Shown here: in pieces, positions 54,243-63,146 of the stretch
Position numbering within the stretch: position 1 is the stretch's first letter
How the letters are laid out: each line of letters opens with the position of its first letter
Origin: Phycisphaerae bacterium
GTDB lineage: Bacteria; Planctomycetota; Phycisphaerae; UBA1845
Reading direction: 5' to 3'
Assembly: GCA_024102815.1 (NCBI GenBank)
Contig: JAGFJJ010000014.1
Coordinates: 183,547-247,546 of the forward strand
Length of the DNA: 64,000 nucleotides
Made by a program: the position numbers and the translations under genes
Notes under the pieces: model-generated
What the model was told of the DNA's origin: nothing
The model's input: only the letters and a program-made list of their open reading frames with translations
Databases searched by the model: none

Positions 54243-54815
54243 GTGCTCCTCATCATCGACAACTACGATTCCTTCACCTACAACCTCGTGCAGGCCATCG
54301 GTGCCATCGATGTGTCACTTCCGATGAAGGTCGCCCGCAATGACGAACTCACGCTCGCCGACATCGAAAGACTCCGCCCGTCGCGCGTCATTATCTCGCC
54401 CGGCCCCGGGACGCCCGCCGACGCCGGCATCAGCCGCGACCTGATTCGAGCCTGGGCCGGGCGCGCCCCGATCCTCGGTGTCTGTCTCGGACATCAGTGC
54501 ATCGCGGACGTGTTTGGAGCAACGGTCGGCCCGGCCGCTCGGTTGATGCACGGCAAGACGAGCCTGATTCACCACGACGGGTCAGGTGTTTTTCGAGGTA
54601 TGAGCAATCCCTTCGCGGCGACGCGCTACCACTCACTCGCCGTCGAGCGATCCTCACTGCCGCCCGTGCTGATCGAAACCGCCCGCAGCGACCGCGACGA
54701 GCTCATGGGCCTGCGTCACCGCGACCTGCCCATCGAAGGGGTGCAGTTTCACCCGGAGAGCTTCCTCACGACGGAGGGCTCCCGGCTGCTGGCCAACTTT
54801 CTCAATGACCGTTGA
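54243..54815 (+). CDS. anthranilate/aminodeoxychorismate synthase glutaminase subunit
   Basis: This 190-residue class I glutamine amidotransferase provides ammonia to TrpE or PabB. It starts MLLIIDNYDSFTYNL. The oxyanion loop is SPGPGTP, the nucleophile is Cys81 (GVCLGHQC), and the catalytic His/Glu are in VQFHPES. GTG 54243 is the family start. TrpG and PabA cannot be separated by sequence alone and neither partner subunit is in the window. A dispersed palindrome abuts the start and no clear Shine-Dalgarno is visible. It is convergent with clpP. Confidence 0.88.
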   Translation: MLLIIDNYDSFTYNLVQAIGAIDVSLPMKVARNDELTLADIERLRPSRVIISPGPGTPADAGISRDLIRAWAGRAPILGVCLGHQCIADVFGATVGPAARLMHGKTSLIHHDGSGVFRGMSNPFAATRYHSLAVERSSLPPVLIETARSDRDELMGLRHRDLPIEGVQFHPESFLTTEGSRLLANFLNDR

Positions 54816-54818
54816 GGA

Positions 54819-55448
54819 TCAGGACTTGCCGGGGGTGTCGGGCATCCGCTCCAGCACGCGATCGGCCAATCCGTAGGCGACCGCCTCCTCGGCGTTGAGC
54901 CACTTGTTGCGGTCGCAGTCCTTCTCGACCGTCGCCGCGTCTTTGCCCGTACGCGAGGTGAGAATGCCGTACAGCGTCTTGCGGAGCCGGAGGATCTCCT
55001 CGGCCTCGATGGAAAGGTCCGTCGCCGGTCCCTGGAGCATTCCGCCGATCAGCGGCTGGTGAAGCAGCGTCCGCGAATTGGGCAGCAGGAAGCGCTTGTT
55101 CTTGGCCCCGCCGCAAAGAATGATCGCGCCCATGCTGGCGCAAAGTCCCACGTTGTACGTCGCCACGTCACAGCGCAGGAACTGCATCGTGTCATAGATC
55201 GCCAGCCCCGACGAAACCACGCCGCCGGGACTGTTGATGTACATGTGCACGTCGGCCTTGGGGTCCTCGTTGGAAAGAAACAGGAGCTGGGCCACGACAA
55301 GGTTGGCGATTTCGTCGTCGATCCCGCCGGTGAGGAACACCACCCGGTCCTTGAGCAGACGCGAGAAGATGTCCATCTCGCGTTCGCCGCGCCCGGTGGA
55401 CTCGATTACGAACGGTACTCGCTGATTGATCGCGCGCATGGTTCTCAC
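54819..55448 (-). CDS. clpP: ClpP protease subunit with Ser-His-Asn triad
   Basis: This 209-residue subunit follows the ClpP fold closely ([40 protein letters not shown]). The nucleophile is Ser105 (CASMGAI) and the base is His130 (LLHQP). The position of the catalytic Asp (ERDRF in E. coli) is Asn181 (DCDRNKW, codon AAC). An Asn at this position is known in ClpP1 of Listeria, which is active mainly in mixed complexes. It follows the second clpP by 71 bases and tig further upstream, so one operon is likely. Confidence 0.9.
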   Translation of the reverse strand: MRTMRAINQRVPFVIESTGRGEREMDIFSRLLKDRVVFLTGGIDDEIANLVVAQLLFLSNEDPKADVHMYINSPGGVVSSGLAIYDTMQFLRCDVATYNVGLCASMGAIILCGGAKNKRFLLPNSRTLLHQPLIGGMLQGPATDLSIEAEEILRLRKTLYGILTSRTGKDAATVEKDCDRNKWLNAEEAVAYGLADRVLERMPDTPGKS

Positions 55449-55519
55449 TTCACCTTACCGGCCGGCGGACAAGGCGGAACCGCACCTCGGCGCGGCCTGC
55501 CCACGACCCGCTCCCGGCG

Positions 55520-56137
55520 TCACTTCTTGATCTTCTTGGCGTCCTCTTCCGTCAGAATCTCGTCGACGATTCCGTACTCCAGCGCTTCCTTCGCATTCAG
55601 GTAGCGGTCGCGCTCCGTTTCAAACTCGATCTGATCGATCGACTTGCTCGTGCACTGGGCGATGATCTCGTTGATCCGCCGCTTGTCCTTGAGCACCTCT
55701 TCCGCCTGGATGCGGATGTCCTCCGCCTGCCCGGTGATGCCGCCGTAGGGCTGGTGGAGCATGACCTTCGCGTTGGGCAGGATGTAGCGCTTGCCCTTGG
55801 TCCCGGCCATGAGCAGGATCGCCGCACCGCTGGCGGCCTGACCGATGCACCACGTGGCGATGTCGTAGCCCATCAGGTTCATCGTGTCGTAGATCGCCAG
55901 CGTCTGGTCCACCAGTCCGCCCGGAGAGTTGATGTACAGGTTGACATCCTGGTCCTTCCGCACCGACTGGAGGTAAAGGAGCTGCTGAATAATCACACTG
56001 GCCGTACGCTCCACGATCGGACCGGCCAGGAAGACGATCCGGTTCTCCAGGAGCATGTCCGTCAGGGACATCTCCCGGGTTCGCTGATACGGAGGATACT
56101 GGTTGTAAACGTCCGGTAAGCCGTGCATGCCTGGCAT
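55520..56137 (-). CDS. clpP: ClpP protease subunit, intact triad
   Basis: This 205-residue subunit has Ser103 (GQAASGAAILL), His128 (MLHQP) and Asp177 (ETERDRYLNAKEALEYG), so the catalytic triad is complete. The residue pattern after the nucleophile is ASGAA instead of ASMGA. ATG 56137 (MPGMHGLPDVY) has AAGGA upstream; an in-frame extension to 56179 lacks a site. It lies between tig and the Asn-type clpP. The two paralogues probably form one two-ring complex with ClpX or ClpA, neither of which is in the window. Confidence 0.92.
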   Translation of the reverse strand: MPGMHGLPDVYNQYPPYQRTREMSLTDMLLENRIVFLAGPIVERTASVIIQQLLYLQSVRKDQDVNLYINSPGGLVDQTLAIYDTMNLMGYDIATWCIGQAASGAAILLMAGTKGKRYILPNAKVMLHQPYGGITGQAEDIRIQAEEVLKDKRRINEIIAQCTSKSIDQIEFETERDRYLNAKEALEYGIVDEILTEEDAKKIKK

Positions 56138-56278
56138 GGTTTCTTCCTTCGTCTCCACCGCGATAGAGGCTTGCCGCAACGGCTGCCGAACAACGACGCC
56201 CTTCGGCCCATCGCCCAGTTGATTTTCGGCTAATCGTTACCCTTCCACCACTAGGCGTCGCCCGTCATCGGCGCCCGC

Positions 56279-57808
56279 CTATTCGCTTTTGGGACCTTCG
56301 TCGGTGCTGATGTTCGCGTCCCGGATGAGCTCGTCGAGAAGCTGCTCGTCGCGCAACTGGAGGTAGAGCGAGGTCATCCCGTCCCCGTGCATCAACTCGT
56401 CGCGGACCCGGTCGAAGCGCTTGCCCGATTCCCGCGCGATGCCCGCGATCGCCGCGTTGAGCCGCTCCTCGGAAACTTCCGTCTCGCGTTCCTCGGCGAT
56501 CTTCTCCAGGACGAAGAACAGCTTCAGGTCGCGAACGACCTGGTCGCGGGCCTTGTCCCGCATCACGTCGACCGACTTGCGGACCTCGGCTTCCGGCATG
56601 CCCATCTGCATGAGTTGAATCATACGCCGGGCGAGGGTTTTCTCCGTCTGCCGCGCCGAGACGCCCTCCGGAATGTCGAACTTCGTCTGGGCGATCAGGT
56701 AGTCACCGACCTGTTCACGCAGGCGCTGGCGCATGGCCTCCTCGCGGCGCGACTCCAGATCCCGCCGAACGTGATCGCGCAGCTCCTGCTCGCTCTCAAA
56801 GCCCATCGCCTCGAGAAGTTGTTCGTTCAACGCCGCGGGCACGTTCCGCTTGATCTCGTTGACCTTGAACGCGACCTGCGCCACCTTGCCGCGAAGGGCC
56901 AGATCGGTGTAGTCGTCGGGAATCGTGATCCCCAGCTCGATCGTATCGCCGGCGGCCTTCCCCTTCGCCGCGTCACCGAATCCCTTCAGCGGAAACGCGT
57001 CCCACCAGGTATCGCGGGCCGCGACTTCCGCGTCCGCTTCGGACCGCAGCTCCTGCCCTTCCGCCGTCACCCGCATGTCGCCGTACAACAGGTCGTCCGG
57101 CTCGATCCCGCCCTTCTCCACCGGCTCGAACGTCCCGCGCACCGCGCGATAGCGGTCGATGCGCTCCTGAACGTCCTCGTCGGTTACGGTAATGTCCGGC
57201 CGCGTCAGGGGTATGCCCTCCAGCTTGGGCAACTCGAACTGAGGCCGAAGCTCGACTTCGCAACTGAACGTCAGGGGACCTTCCTTGGGCCAGTCAATCA
57301 ATTCCGTGGCATGCTGGAGCGGGACCAGCTTCTCGACTTCGGCCTCCTCGTCGGCCAACTCGGCCCCCTGTCTCTGCTCCTTCACCTTGACCCAGAAGAG
57401 AGGATCGCCCACCGTGTCGAGACCTTCGCGCTCGGACGCGGCAAGGAACCCGCTGCCCACGAGCTGCGTCTTCAACTGGTCTCCGACATCCGAGGCGAAT
57501 CGCTTTTCCACCAGCTTGAGCGGCGCGTGGCCCTTGCGAAATCCGGGAATCACGGCGTCCCGCCGCAACTCGTCGAACTCCTTCGTGAGGCGACCATCGA
57601 GAAACTCCCGAGGGATCGTCACGGTCAGCTTGACGCGAAGCGGACCGACATCCGACTTCTCGACCCCGATGGCTTCCTTCAGCTCCGCCAACGCCTGTTC
57701 TTCGTCGCTGAGCTCGCCTGCCTCGGCGTCGGCGCCGGCCTCCTCGACCAGCTCGACGGCCTCGCCTTCCTCAAGTTCCTGCTCAATGGCCTTGTCCTGG
57801 TCCGCCAT
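56279..57808 (-). CDS. tig: trigger factor
   Basis: The 509-residue product is the ribosome-associated chaperone and peptidyl-prolyl isomerase. An acidic extension (about 1-50) precedes the ribosome-binding domain with the signature GFRKGHAP (about 92-99). The FKBP-like domain (about 215-300) and a helical chaperone C-terminus (SVDVMRDKARDQVVRDLKLF) follow. Usual length is 430-450, so it is longer mainly by the acidic N-terminus and an insert after residue 120. It is the first gene of the tig-clpP-clpP unit. Confidence 0.9.
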   Translation of the reverse strand: MADQDKAIEQELEEGEAVELVEEAGADAEAGELSDEEQALAELKEAIGVEKSDVGPLRVKLTVTIPREFLDGRLTKEFDELRRDAVIPGFRKGHAPLKLVEKRFASDVGDQLKTQLVGSGFLAASEREGLDTVGDPLFWVKVKEQRQGAELADEEAEVEKLVPLQHATELIDWPKEGPLTFSCEVELRPQFELPKLEGIPLTRPDITVTDEDVQERIDRYRAVRGTFEPVEKGGIEPDDLLYGDMRVTAEGQELRSEADAEVAARDTWWDAFPLKGFGDAAKGKAAGDTIELGITIPDDYTDLALRGKVAQVAFKVNEIKRNVPAALNEQLLEAMGFESEQELRDHVRRDLESRREEAMRQRLREQVGDYLIAQTKFDIPEGVSARQTEKTLARRMIQLMQMGMPEAEVRKSVDVMRDKARDQVVRDLKLFFVLEKIAEERETEVSEERLNAAIAGIARESGKRFDRVRDELMHGDGMTSLYLQLRDEQLLDELIRDANISTDEGPKSE

Positions 57809-57971
57809 GAAGACGCTCCGTTGACCTCCGTCCAGCGATTTCCGGCCCCGGCGCTCCCATAAACCCGCACCGGGGGCAAGCCGATCAAGCTAACAGAGGC
57901 CGCGCGCCTCGGCAACCGGGGTTGCCGCCACCGGCGGCGCCATGCCAGTAATTCGCGACCGGGGCGTACCT

Positions 57972-57999
57972 TTGCCGGTATCCCGTGGCGCCGTACAAT
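57972..57999 (+). promoter_or_regulatory. candidate promoter of fbaB
   Basis: TTGCCG (57972-57977) and TACAAT (57994-57999) are separated by 16 bases, 56 bases upstream of ATG 58056. The boxes match four and five of six consensus bases. Confidence 0.42.
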
Positions 58000-58055
58000 G
58001 CGCTAACCTCGGTCGCATCCAGTCATCAGAGTCCGATCTGTGGAGTGAATCGAAC

Positions 58056-59105
58056 ATGAGCGCTATTCTTGATCTGCTCGGCAAGGACGCGAACGCCCTC
58101 CTGTCCCACAAATGCCAGACCATCGACAAGTCCATGCTGCACCTGCCCGGGCCGGATTATGTCGACCGCATCTTCGCGGCGACGGATCGCCCCGTGCCGG
58201 TGCTTCGCAACATGCAGTCCATCTTCAACACGGGCCGCCTCGCCGGGACCGGCTATTTGTCCATCCTGCCCGTGGACCAGGGCATCGAGCACAGTGCCGG
58301 CGCGTCCTTCGCCCCCAACCCCATCTACTTCGATCCCGAGAGCATCGTGAAGCTCGCCATCGAAGGCGGGTGCAACGCCGTCGCCTCCACCCTCGGCGTC
58401 CTCGGCGCCACCGCCCGCAAGTATGCCCACAAGATTCCCTTTGTGGTCAAGATCAACCACAACGAATTGCTCACCTATCCCAACAAGTACGATCAGATCA
58501 TGTTCGCCAATGTGAAGCAGTGCGCGGACATGGGCGCCGCGGCCGTGGGCGCGACCATCTACTTCGGCTCCGACGAATCCACCCGCCAGATTCAGGAAGT
58601 CGGCGAGGCCTTCCAGATCGCCCACGAGCTGGGCATGGCCACGATTCTCTGGTGCTACCTGCGGAACAACGCCTTCAAGAAGGACGGCACCGATTACCAT
58701 CTGGCGGCCGACCTGACGAGCCAGGCCAACCACCTCGGCGTCACGCTCGAGGCCGACATCATCAAGCAGAAGCAGCCGGAGAATAACGGCGGCTTTACGG
58801 CCATCAACTTCGGCAAGACCAACAAGGCGGTCTACGAAAAGCTCACGTCGGACAATCCCATCGACCTGACCCGCTACCAGATTGCGGGCTGCTACATGGG
58901 ACGGATCGGCCTGATCAACTCCGGCGGCGCCTCGGGACAGAACGACTTCCACGACGCGGCCAAGACGGCGGTGATCAACAAGCGCGCCGGTGGCATGGGG
59001 CTGATTTCCGGGCGCAAGGCGTTCCAGCGGCCCATGAGCGAGGGCGTCAAGCTGCTCAACATCATCCAGGACGTGTATATGGATAAGAGCATCACCGTGG
59101 CGTAG
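58056..59105 (+). CDS. fbaB: class I fructose-bisphosphate aldolase (DhnA/FbaB type)
   Basis: This 349-residue glycolytic enzyme forms a Schiff base with dihydroxyacetone phosphate. [21 protein letters not shown], then [35 protein letters not shown] and the [18 protein letters not shown] segment match archaeal-type class I aldolases. ATG 58056 starts [16 protein letters not shown]. It has its own candidate promoter and a strong terminator downstream. It lies alone between tig and the ZnuA-like gene. Confidence 0.92.
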   Translation: MSAILDLLGKDANALLSHKCQTIDKSMLHLPGPDYVDRIFAATDRPVPVLRNMQSIFNTGRLAGTGYLSILPVDQGIEHSAGASFAPNPIYFDPESIVKLAIEGGCNAVASTLGVLGATARKYAHKIPFVVKINHNELLTYPNKYDQIMFANVKQCADMGAAAVGATIYFGSDESTRQIQEVGEAFQIAHELGMATILWCYLRNNAFKKDGTDYHLAADLTSQANHLGVTLEADIIKQKQPENNGGFTAINFGKTNKAVYEKLTSDNPIDLTRYQIAGCYMGRIGLINSGGASGQNDFHDAAKTAVINKRAGGMGLISGRKAFQRPMSEGVKLLNIIQDVYMDKSITVA

Positions 59106-59166
59106 CCGAGTGTTTCCCGCCCAAGCCTTCGGCCTGGGCCCCCGACGAACCGATGCGGAATCTCCC

Positions 59167-59204
59167 AAGCGTCGCCCGTTGTGAGCGGGCGACGCTTTTC
59201 TTTT
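59167..59204 (+). terminator. Rho-independent terminator of fbaB
   Basis: AAGCGTCGCCCG (59167-59178) pairs perfectly with CGGGCGACGCTT (59186-59197) around a seven-base loop. TTCTTTT follows. It ends 62 bases after the aldolase stop codon. Confidence 0.85.
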
Positions 59205-59252
59205 GAGGGCGGCCCCGCGTGCGACCCTGTCGAACTGGCGTCCATGCCTGGG

Positions 59253-59271
59253 CGTAATACCATGTATTACG
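59253..59271. promoter_or_regulatory. candidate Zur/Fur-type operator
   Basis: CGTAATAC-CAT-GTATTACG is a perfect 8-bp inverted repeat with three central bases. It is AT-rich in a GC-rich context and lies 38 bases upstream of the ZnuA-like start. Zinc uptake genes are commonly controlled by Zur through 19-23 bp AT-rich palindromes. The match here is positional and structural. Confidence 0.5.
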
Positions 59272-59309
59272 AATGAACGCGTGATGTAGAGGTTCCGGAG
59301 GGTGACTTC

Positions 59310-60233
59310 ATGATTCGTCCACAAGGGTTGCTGCGATGGTTCCCGGGTGCATTCCTGGTTCATGCGGTGGTGATTTCGATGGGAGCCGGCGCCGCGCCGG
59401 CCGATCCGTACCCCGTGTTCGTCAGCATTCCGCCGCAGAAGTTTTTCGTGGAGCGCATCGGCGGCGACCTGGTTCGCGTCGGCGTGCTCCTGCCACCGGG
59501 GCAATCGCCGCACACGTACGAACCCACGCCCAAACTCATCACCGAGCTCGGCCGGGCGAAGATCTACTTCCGGATCGGTGTGAACTTCGAGGACCGCGTG
59601 CTCCAGAAGGTCGCCTCGACGTTCCCGGATCTGGAGATCGTCGACACGCGCCGGGGAATCGATCTCGCCGAGCAGGAGCACGAATGCGATCACGAGGGCG
59701 ATCATGACCACGATCACGGTGAGCTCGACCCGCACATCTGGCTGAGTCCCAGGCTGGCGAAAATCCAGGCGCGAACCATCTTCGAGGCGTTGGCGGCGGC
59801 CATGCCCGAGCACCGCGACGCACTCTCGCGGAATTTGGACGCGTTTCTGAAGGACCTGGGCGAGGTCGACGCCCGCATCGCGGCGGAGCTGGCGCCGCTC
59901 AAGGGAAAGGACTTTTTGGTCTACCACCCAGCGTACGGGTACTTTGCGCAGGCGTACGGCCTGCACCAGATCGCGATTGAATCCGGCGGGAAGCAACCCA
60001 CGGCCAAGGCGCTGGCGGAGTTGATTCAGCGGGCGAAATCCGCGGGGGTGAAGCTGATCTTCGTGCAGCCGCAATTCGGCAAGCGGAACGCGGAGGCCGT
60101 GGCGGAGGCGATCGGCGGCGCGGTGATCGAGGTCGATCCGCTGAGCGGCGACTATCTGAACAACCTGCGGCACATCGCCGACGCGGTGAGGGAGGCGCTG
60201 GGCGGCGGGGATCGTGCGGCCGGTCACCCGTAA
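59310..60233 (+). CDS. ZnuA-like metal ABC transporter substrate-binding lipoprotein or periplasmic protein
   Basis: This 307-residue product has an N-terminal signal region (about 1-30) and a cluster A-I metal-binding fold. SIPPQKFFVERIGGDLVRVG, PPGQSPHTYEPTPKL (metal His), a loop with HECDHEGDHDHDH, DPHIWLSP, and VYHPAYGYFAQAYGLHQIA match ZnuA and related zinc or manganese binders. ATG 59310 starts MIRPQGLLRW. No permease or ATPase follows, so it is an orphan binding protein. It is downstream of a perfect palindrome. Confidence 0.88.
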   Translation: MIRPQGLLRWFPGAFLVHAVVISMGAGAAPADPYPVFVSIPPQKFFVERIGGDLVRVGVLLPPGQSPHTYEPTPKLITELGRAKIYFRIGVNFEDRVLQKVASTFPDLEIVDTRRGIDLAEQEHECDHEGDHDHDHGELDPHIWLSPRLAKIQARTIFEALAAAMPEHRDALSRNLDAFLKDLGEVDARIAAELAPLKGKDFLVYHPAYGYFAQAYGLHQIAIESGGKQPTAKALAELIQRAKSAGVKLIFVQPQFGKRNAEAVAEAIGGAVIEVDPLSGDYLNNLRHIADAVREALGGGDRAAGHP

Positions 60234-60580
60234 GCCGATCGCTCCTGTTCTGGGCACTGCCTGTCGTTTCGCGATGGGCACGGCACACTCCTCCTCTACT
60301 TAAAGAACGCGCAGGGGCGCTCAGTCGGATGGCGCATTTGGCGCGATCATGCCCATAGCGCCCGTTTTCGCAACATTTCTGATTTAATCGAACGCTCGAT
60401 TGAATTTTTCAGTCAGGGTGCCGGACTTGATGTATGGCTTTTGTTTGGAATTGCTGCGTATTTGGCTGAAGAGTGCATCAACTCGCGGCGCTGGGAAACG
60501 GTCCCGACTGGGTGTCCCTGCTTGGCCACGAGGCGTGGCGATGGAACCTGGCTTCGGCTGAAATTTCGGGGGGCCGCACA
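60234..60580. other. convergent gap with a short hairpin
   Basis: This 347-base gap lies between the ZnuA-like gene and a convergent hypothetical gene. AATCGA-ACGC-TCGATT (60386-60401) followed by GAATTTTTC on the plus strand is a weak terminator candidate. Nothing else was recognised. Confidence 0.4.
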
Positions 60581-61027
60581 TTACTCAGGAACGAGGAGTA
60601 TTTGGCCGCGGATTACCTGATCTCGCCTTCGGGCGACGATCGTCATCGTGATGGGACGGGCGGGTGCGGCGAGGTCCGTGGGTTTCAACAAGAGTGACAG
60701 TCCGGCGCGGCCGCCAATCGACTCTCTCGTGAACAGTCCGAATAATTTTGTGCGGGCAATTTGTGGGCTGGAGAAGTTTATCGTCAGCAGCCGCCAGCCA
60801 CACTGAGCTTCGTCCACGAGGCAATCGACCGATTCCCAAACGGCCCTGTCTCGAGACAGGCATCGTATTTCGAGATCATCGCCGCTTTCAGTGACTGATT
60901 CGACGCGAAACGGCGAATCCATGTCGTTGGCTGAATAGTGGGTCATGCAGGCACCATCGCATAGGAGGCGCACACGCCGGGTGCCGTGCTCGTAGCACAG
61001 CGGAAGTCTACGGTTCCCGGGCACCAT
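60581..61027 (-). CDS. hypothetical protein
   Basis: This product of about 148 residues is of lower-GC codon use than most neighbours. It has no signal, membrane segment or motif I recognise; SVTESGDDLEIRCLSRDRAV and TIVARRRDQVIRGQILLVP suggest a small beta-rich domain. ATG 61027 is inside the end of the upstream membrane protein gene, giving a 20-base overlap, so translation may be coupled. Longer starts run further into that gene. The reading frame is plausible, but the gene is unproven. Confidence 0.42.
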   Translation of the reverse strand: MVPGNRRLPLCYEHGTRRVRLLCDGACMTHYSANDMDSPFRVESVTESGDDLEIRCLSRDRAVWESVDCLVDEAQCGWRLLTINFSSPQIARTKLFGLFTRESIGGRAGLSLLLKPTDLAAPARPITMTIVARRRDQVIRGQILLVPE

Positions 61028-61532
61028 GGATAGGAGTGCCGCATTCCGGGCAGTAACCCGATTCGTTGCCCCGAAGATCATATTTGCACTTTCTGCATTC
61101 GATAATGTTCGGAAGTCTATTTTTCCGCCAGATCATTCTGGTCAGGAGACGCCCTATCAAGGGCATGACGAAACCAGAAACAGAGAACGCAACCAACACT
61201 TCGGTTTGCTTAAGGTCTCCACCCTGCCAAACCCAACAGATGGCAAACGTGGCGTATTGCGCAATCGTCAGAATTCCTCCGTGCTCGGCTCTTACAAACG
61301 TGCTACCGCAAGAGACTTCGATGACCACGACCAGGAACGCCGCCATTGGGTAGAAGAAAAATACCTCAAGCGCAAGCTCCAAGCCTGTGACGTAGAGTCC
61401 CCATAATGCGACGGCTGCAACCCCGAAGACAATTCCCACCAGGCAATTCACGATGAGCAAGACGAGTCGACGCCTCGTGGAACGACTGCCGGCCGGCTGA
61501 TGGTCTTGAGTGCAGGAGTCAATCACTTCCAT
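61008..61532 (-). CDS. membrane protein with C-terminal zinc ribbon
   Basis: This 174-residue protein has about three to four membrane helices (from LVLLIVNCLVGIVFGVAAVA to about residue 128). A C-terminal zinc ribbon, CRKCKYDLRG...YCPECG (Cys146, Cys149, Cys161, Cys164), follows. The CxxCxYDLRG...CPECG signature is characteristic of planctomycete membrane proteins and parallels the gene at 3940-4614. Function is unknown. Confidence 0.7.
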   Translation of the reverse strand: MEVIDSCTQDHQPAGSRSTRRRLVLLIVNCLVGIVFGVAAVALWGLYVTGLELALEVFFFYPMAAFLVVVIEVSCGSTFVRAEHGGILTIAQYATFAICWVWQGGDLKQTEVLVAFSVSGFVMPLIGRLLTRMIWRKNRLPNIIECRKCKYDLRGNESGYCPECGTPIHGAREP

Positions 61533-61606
61533 GGATTTCTTTGAGGGTCACGTCGAGAGCTCCGCTTGACGCGCCTTGTCCGATTATCCAGCTGACACCG
61601 AGCGGG

Positions 61607-62050
61607 TCAATGATCCCCGCGATCCCTGGGCCTGCACCACGAAGCCACCTGAAGCACGACGAATCCGAACACCATCAGAAGTATCAGCACCCTTACAAGC
61701 AATCCGACGCGGTCGCGGGAGAGTTCCGGACCACGAAGCCACTTTATCAGGATTGCGAACATTGCCACGTAAAGGCAGACGAAGCTCATTCGGCGAGCGA
61801 AGTCCGATTGATGCTCCGCACGACCCGCAACGATTTGCTCGGAAAGTCCCACGGCTGCTTCCGCCCAAGCAGCAGTAAGGCACATTCCTGCGAAGAAACC
61901 CATGACGAATCCGAAAAAGCGACCGGAGGTTGCCTCGCCGATCCACCCCAATTGATCGATTAGGAAGCCCAAGCAGGAGAGCAGCCCAAGAACGAGGAAA
62001 CCGGCGGCCCTACGGGTCTTTTTCTTGCGAAAGAAGGCCATTGTCATCAC
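61607..62050 (-). CDS. small membrane protein
   Basis: This 147-residue protein has about four membrane helices: AAGFLVLGLLSCLGFLIDQL, FFGFVMGFFAGMCLTAAWAE, FVCLYVAMFAILIKWL and LLVRVLILLMVFGFVVLQ. There is a basic N-terminus (FFRKKKTRR) and no zinc ribbon. ATG 62050 or 62041 may be the start. It is on the same strand as, and 74 bases ahead of, the zinc-ribbon gene. I do not recognise a family. Confidence 0.6.
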   Translation of the reverse strand: MMTMAFFRKKKTRRAAGFLVLGLLSCLGFLIDQLGWIGEATSGRFFGFVMGFFAGMCLTAAWAEAAVGLSEQIVAGRAEHQSDFARRMSFVCLYVAMFAILIKWLRGPELSRDRVGLLVRVLILLMVFGFVVLQVASWCRPRDRGDH

Positions 62051-62136
62051 CCGCTAGTGCCATGCATGCGGCACGAAGATCGCATGCAAACCGTGTGCCC
62101 GGCGCCCCGTGAATCGCATGCCCCACATGTCGATCC

Positions 62137-62156
62137 CCCACGGCTCAAGCGGTGGG
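62137..62156. repeat. diverged relative of the C(TGAA)G-loop palindrome
   Basis: CCCACGGC-TCAA-GCGGTGGG has one stem mismatch and a TCAA loop. It is followed by TCACCCG, as 63091-63110 is followed by CCACCCG, so the flanks support common origin. Confidence 0.5.
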
Positions 62157-62223
62157 TCACCCGGGCTCACGAAGGGTGGGCATGGTACACGCAAGAATCG
62201 TCCGCGCGGCGGACGCTGCGCCG

Positions 62224-62913
62224 TTACCCGCCCTTGGTGATCACGCCGAGGCCTTTGATGTTCTCGGTCACCTCGGCGTCGCCGTAATACTCGATGCGGC
62301 CCATGCCCTCGATGGTCGCGTCCAGTTTTTCCGCAGCGTACACATCCGCGGAGCCGGCGCCGCGCAGAATGACGACGGCCTTTTGAGCCATGAGCTTGGC
62401 CAAGTCCAAATTGCCCGCGCCCTCGGCGAGGACATCAAGGCCGTCCGTCTTGCCCTCGGCGTATACGTTGGCCGCCCCCTCGATTTTGATGGATAGGGTT
62501 TCGTTATCGACTGCATAGACTTTGACGTTACCCGCGCCGCGAACTGCGAGGTCTTTGAGCGCATCCGTCGTGACTTTGATGACGATGGTCACATCGGGTT
62601 TGATGGGCGTATCGGGCTTGATCGTGAGGCGTCCGTCCGTCACGGAGGTTTCGAGGTGCGGCAGGATGTTGTCATCGGCCGTGATCTCGAGCGGACCGCT
62701 CGCCCCGATCGTTACGTTCAATGACGCTCCGCCCACGAGCAGAATGCCGTCGAAGGCATCGACGGTTCGCGCCTCGGTCTTGGCCACTCCCGACCCACGC
62801 ACCTTGCCGCTGTCCGAGTCCTTCGATCTGCACGCAACGAGGAGAGCGGCTGTGCTGATGGCCAGTACGCAGGTTGATTGCCACAAGCGTCTTTGCTTCG
62901 CCTGATCCAACAT
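62224..62913 (-). CDS. GIN-domain (DUF2807) lipoprotein
   Basis: This 229-residue lipoprotein has signal and lipobox MLDQAKQRRLWQ...TAALLVAC (Cys28). A GIN/DUF2807 right-handed beta-repeat follows, with FDGILLVGGASLNVTIG and GPLEITADDNILPHLET, then repeats of the type VRGAGNVKVYA, IEGAANVYAE, AEGAGNLDLAK and RGAGSADVYA. These are adhesin-like or polymer-binding domains of unknown function, best known in Bacteroidota. GGGGG upstream of ATG 62913 supports the start. The gene is monocistronic. Confidence 0.82.
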   Translation of the reverse strand: MLDQAKQRRLWQSTCVLAISTAALLVACRSKDSDSGKVRGSGVAKTEARTVDAFDGILLVGGASLNVTIGASGPLEITADDNILPHLETSVTDGRLTIKPDTPIKPDVTIVIKVTTDALKDLAVRGAGNVKVYAVDNETLSIKIEGAANVYAEGKTDGLDVLAEGAGNLDLAKLMAQKAVVILRGAGSADVYAAEKLDATIEGMGRIEYYGDAEVTENIKGLGVITKGG

Positions 62914-63090
62914 GAACCGCCCCCTTTCCGGTTGACCGAGTTTCCTACCTGGCCCTTGCCCGAACGAACGAGAGTTCGAGTTAGGCGAATGCACGCATTA
63001 TTGCTCGCACCACGGCCGGCGACCACGTGCTGCGGGCACGAGGACAGACGTGACATGCTTACCTCCCCAACGGACGCATACGGTCGCTCC

Positions 63091-63110
63091 CCCACCGCTG
63101 AAGCGGTGGG
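63091..63110. repeat. C(TGAA)G-loop palindrome, copy 2
   Basis: CCCACCGC-TGAA-GCGGTGGG forms a perfect 8-bp stem with a TGAA loop. It is followed by CCACCCGGCGG. Confidence 0.75.
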
Positions 63111-63146
63111 CCACCCGGCGGCGATCAAATACTGCAATCACGTCTA

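Noticed and set aside
56387..57862. 491-codon frame on the plus strand
   Set aside because: It is antisense to the trigger factor gene; the tig domains are unambiguous.
59179..59280. Leader peptide or riboswitch before the ZnuA-like gene
   Set aside because: No conserved riboswitch core was recognised; the palindrome and the upstream terminator explain the notable structure.
58026..60281. 751-codon frame on the minus strand
   Set aside because: It spans two well-supported genes and a Rho-independent terminator in antisense, with no domain similarity; it arises from GC-rich codon bias.
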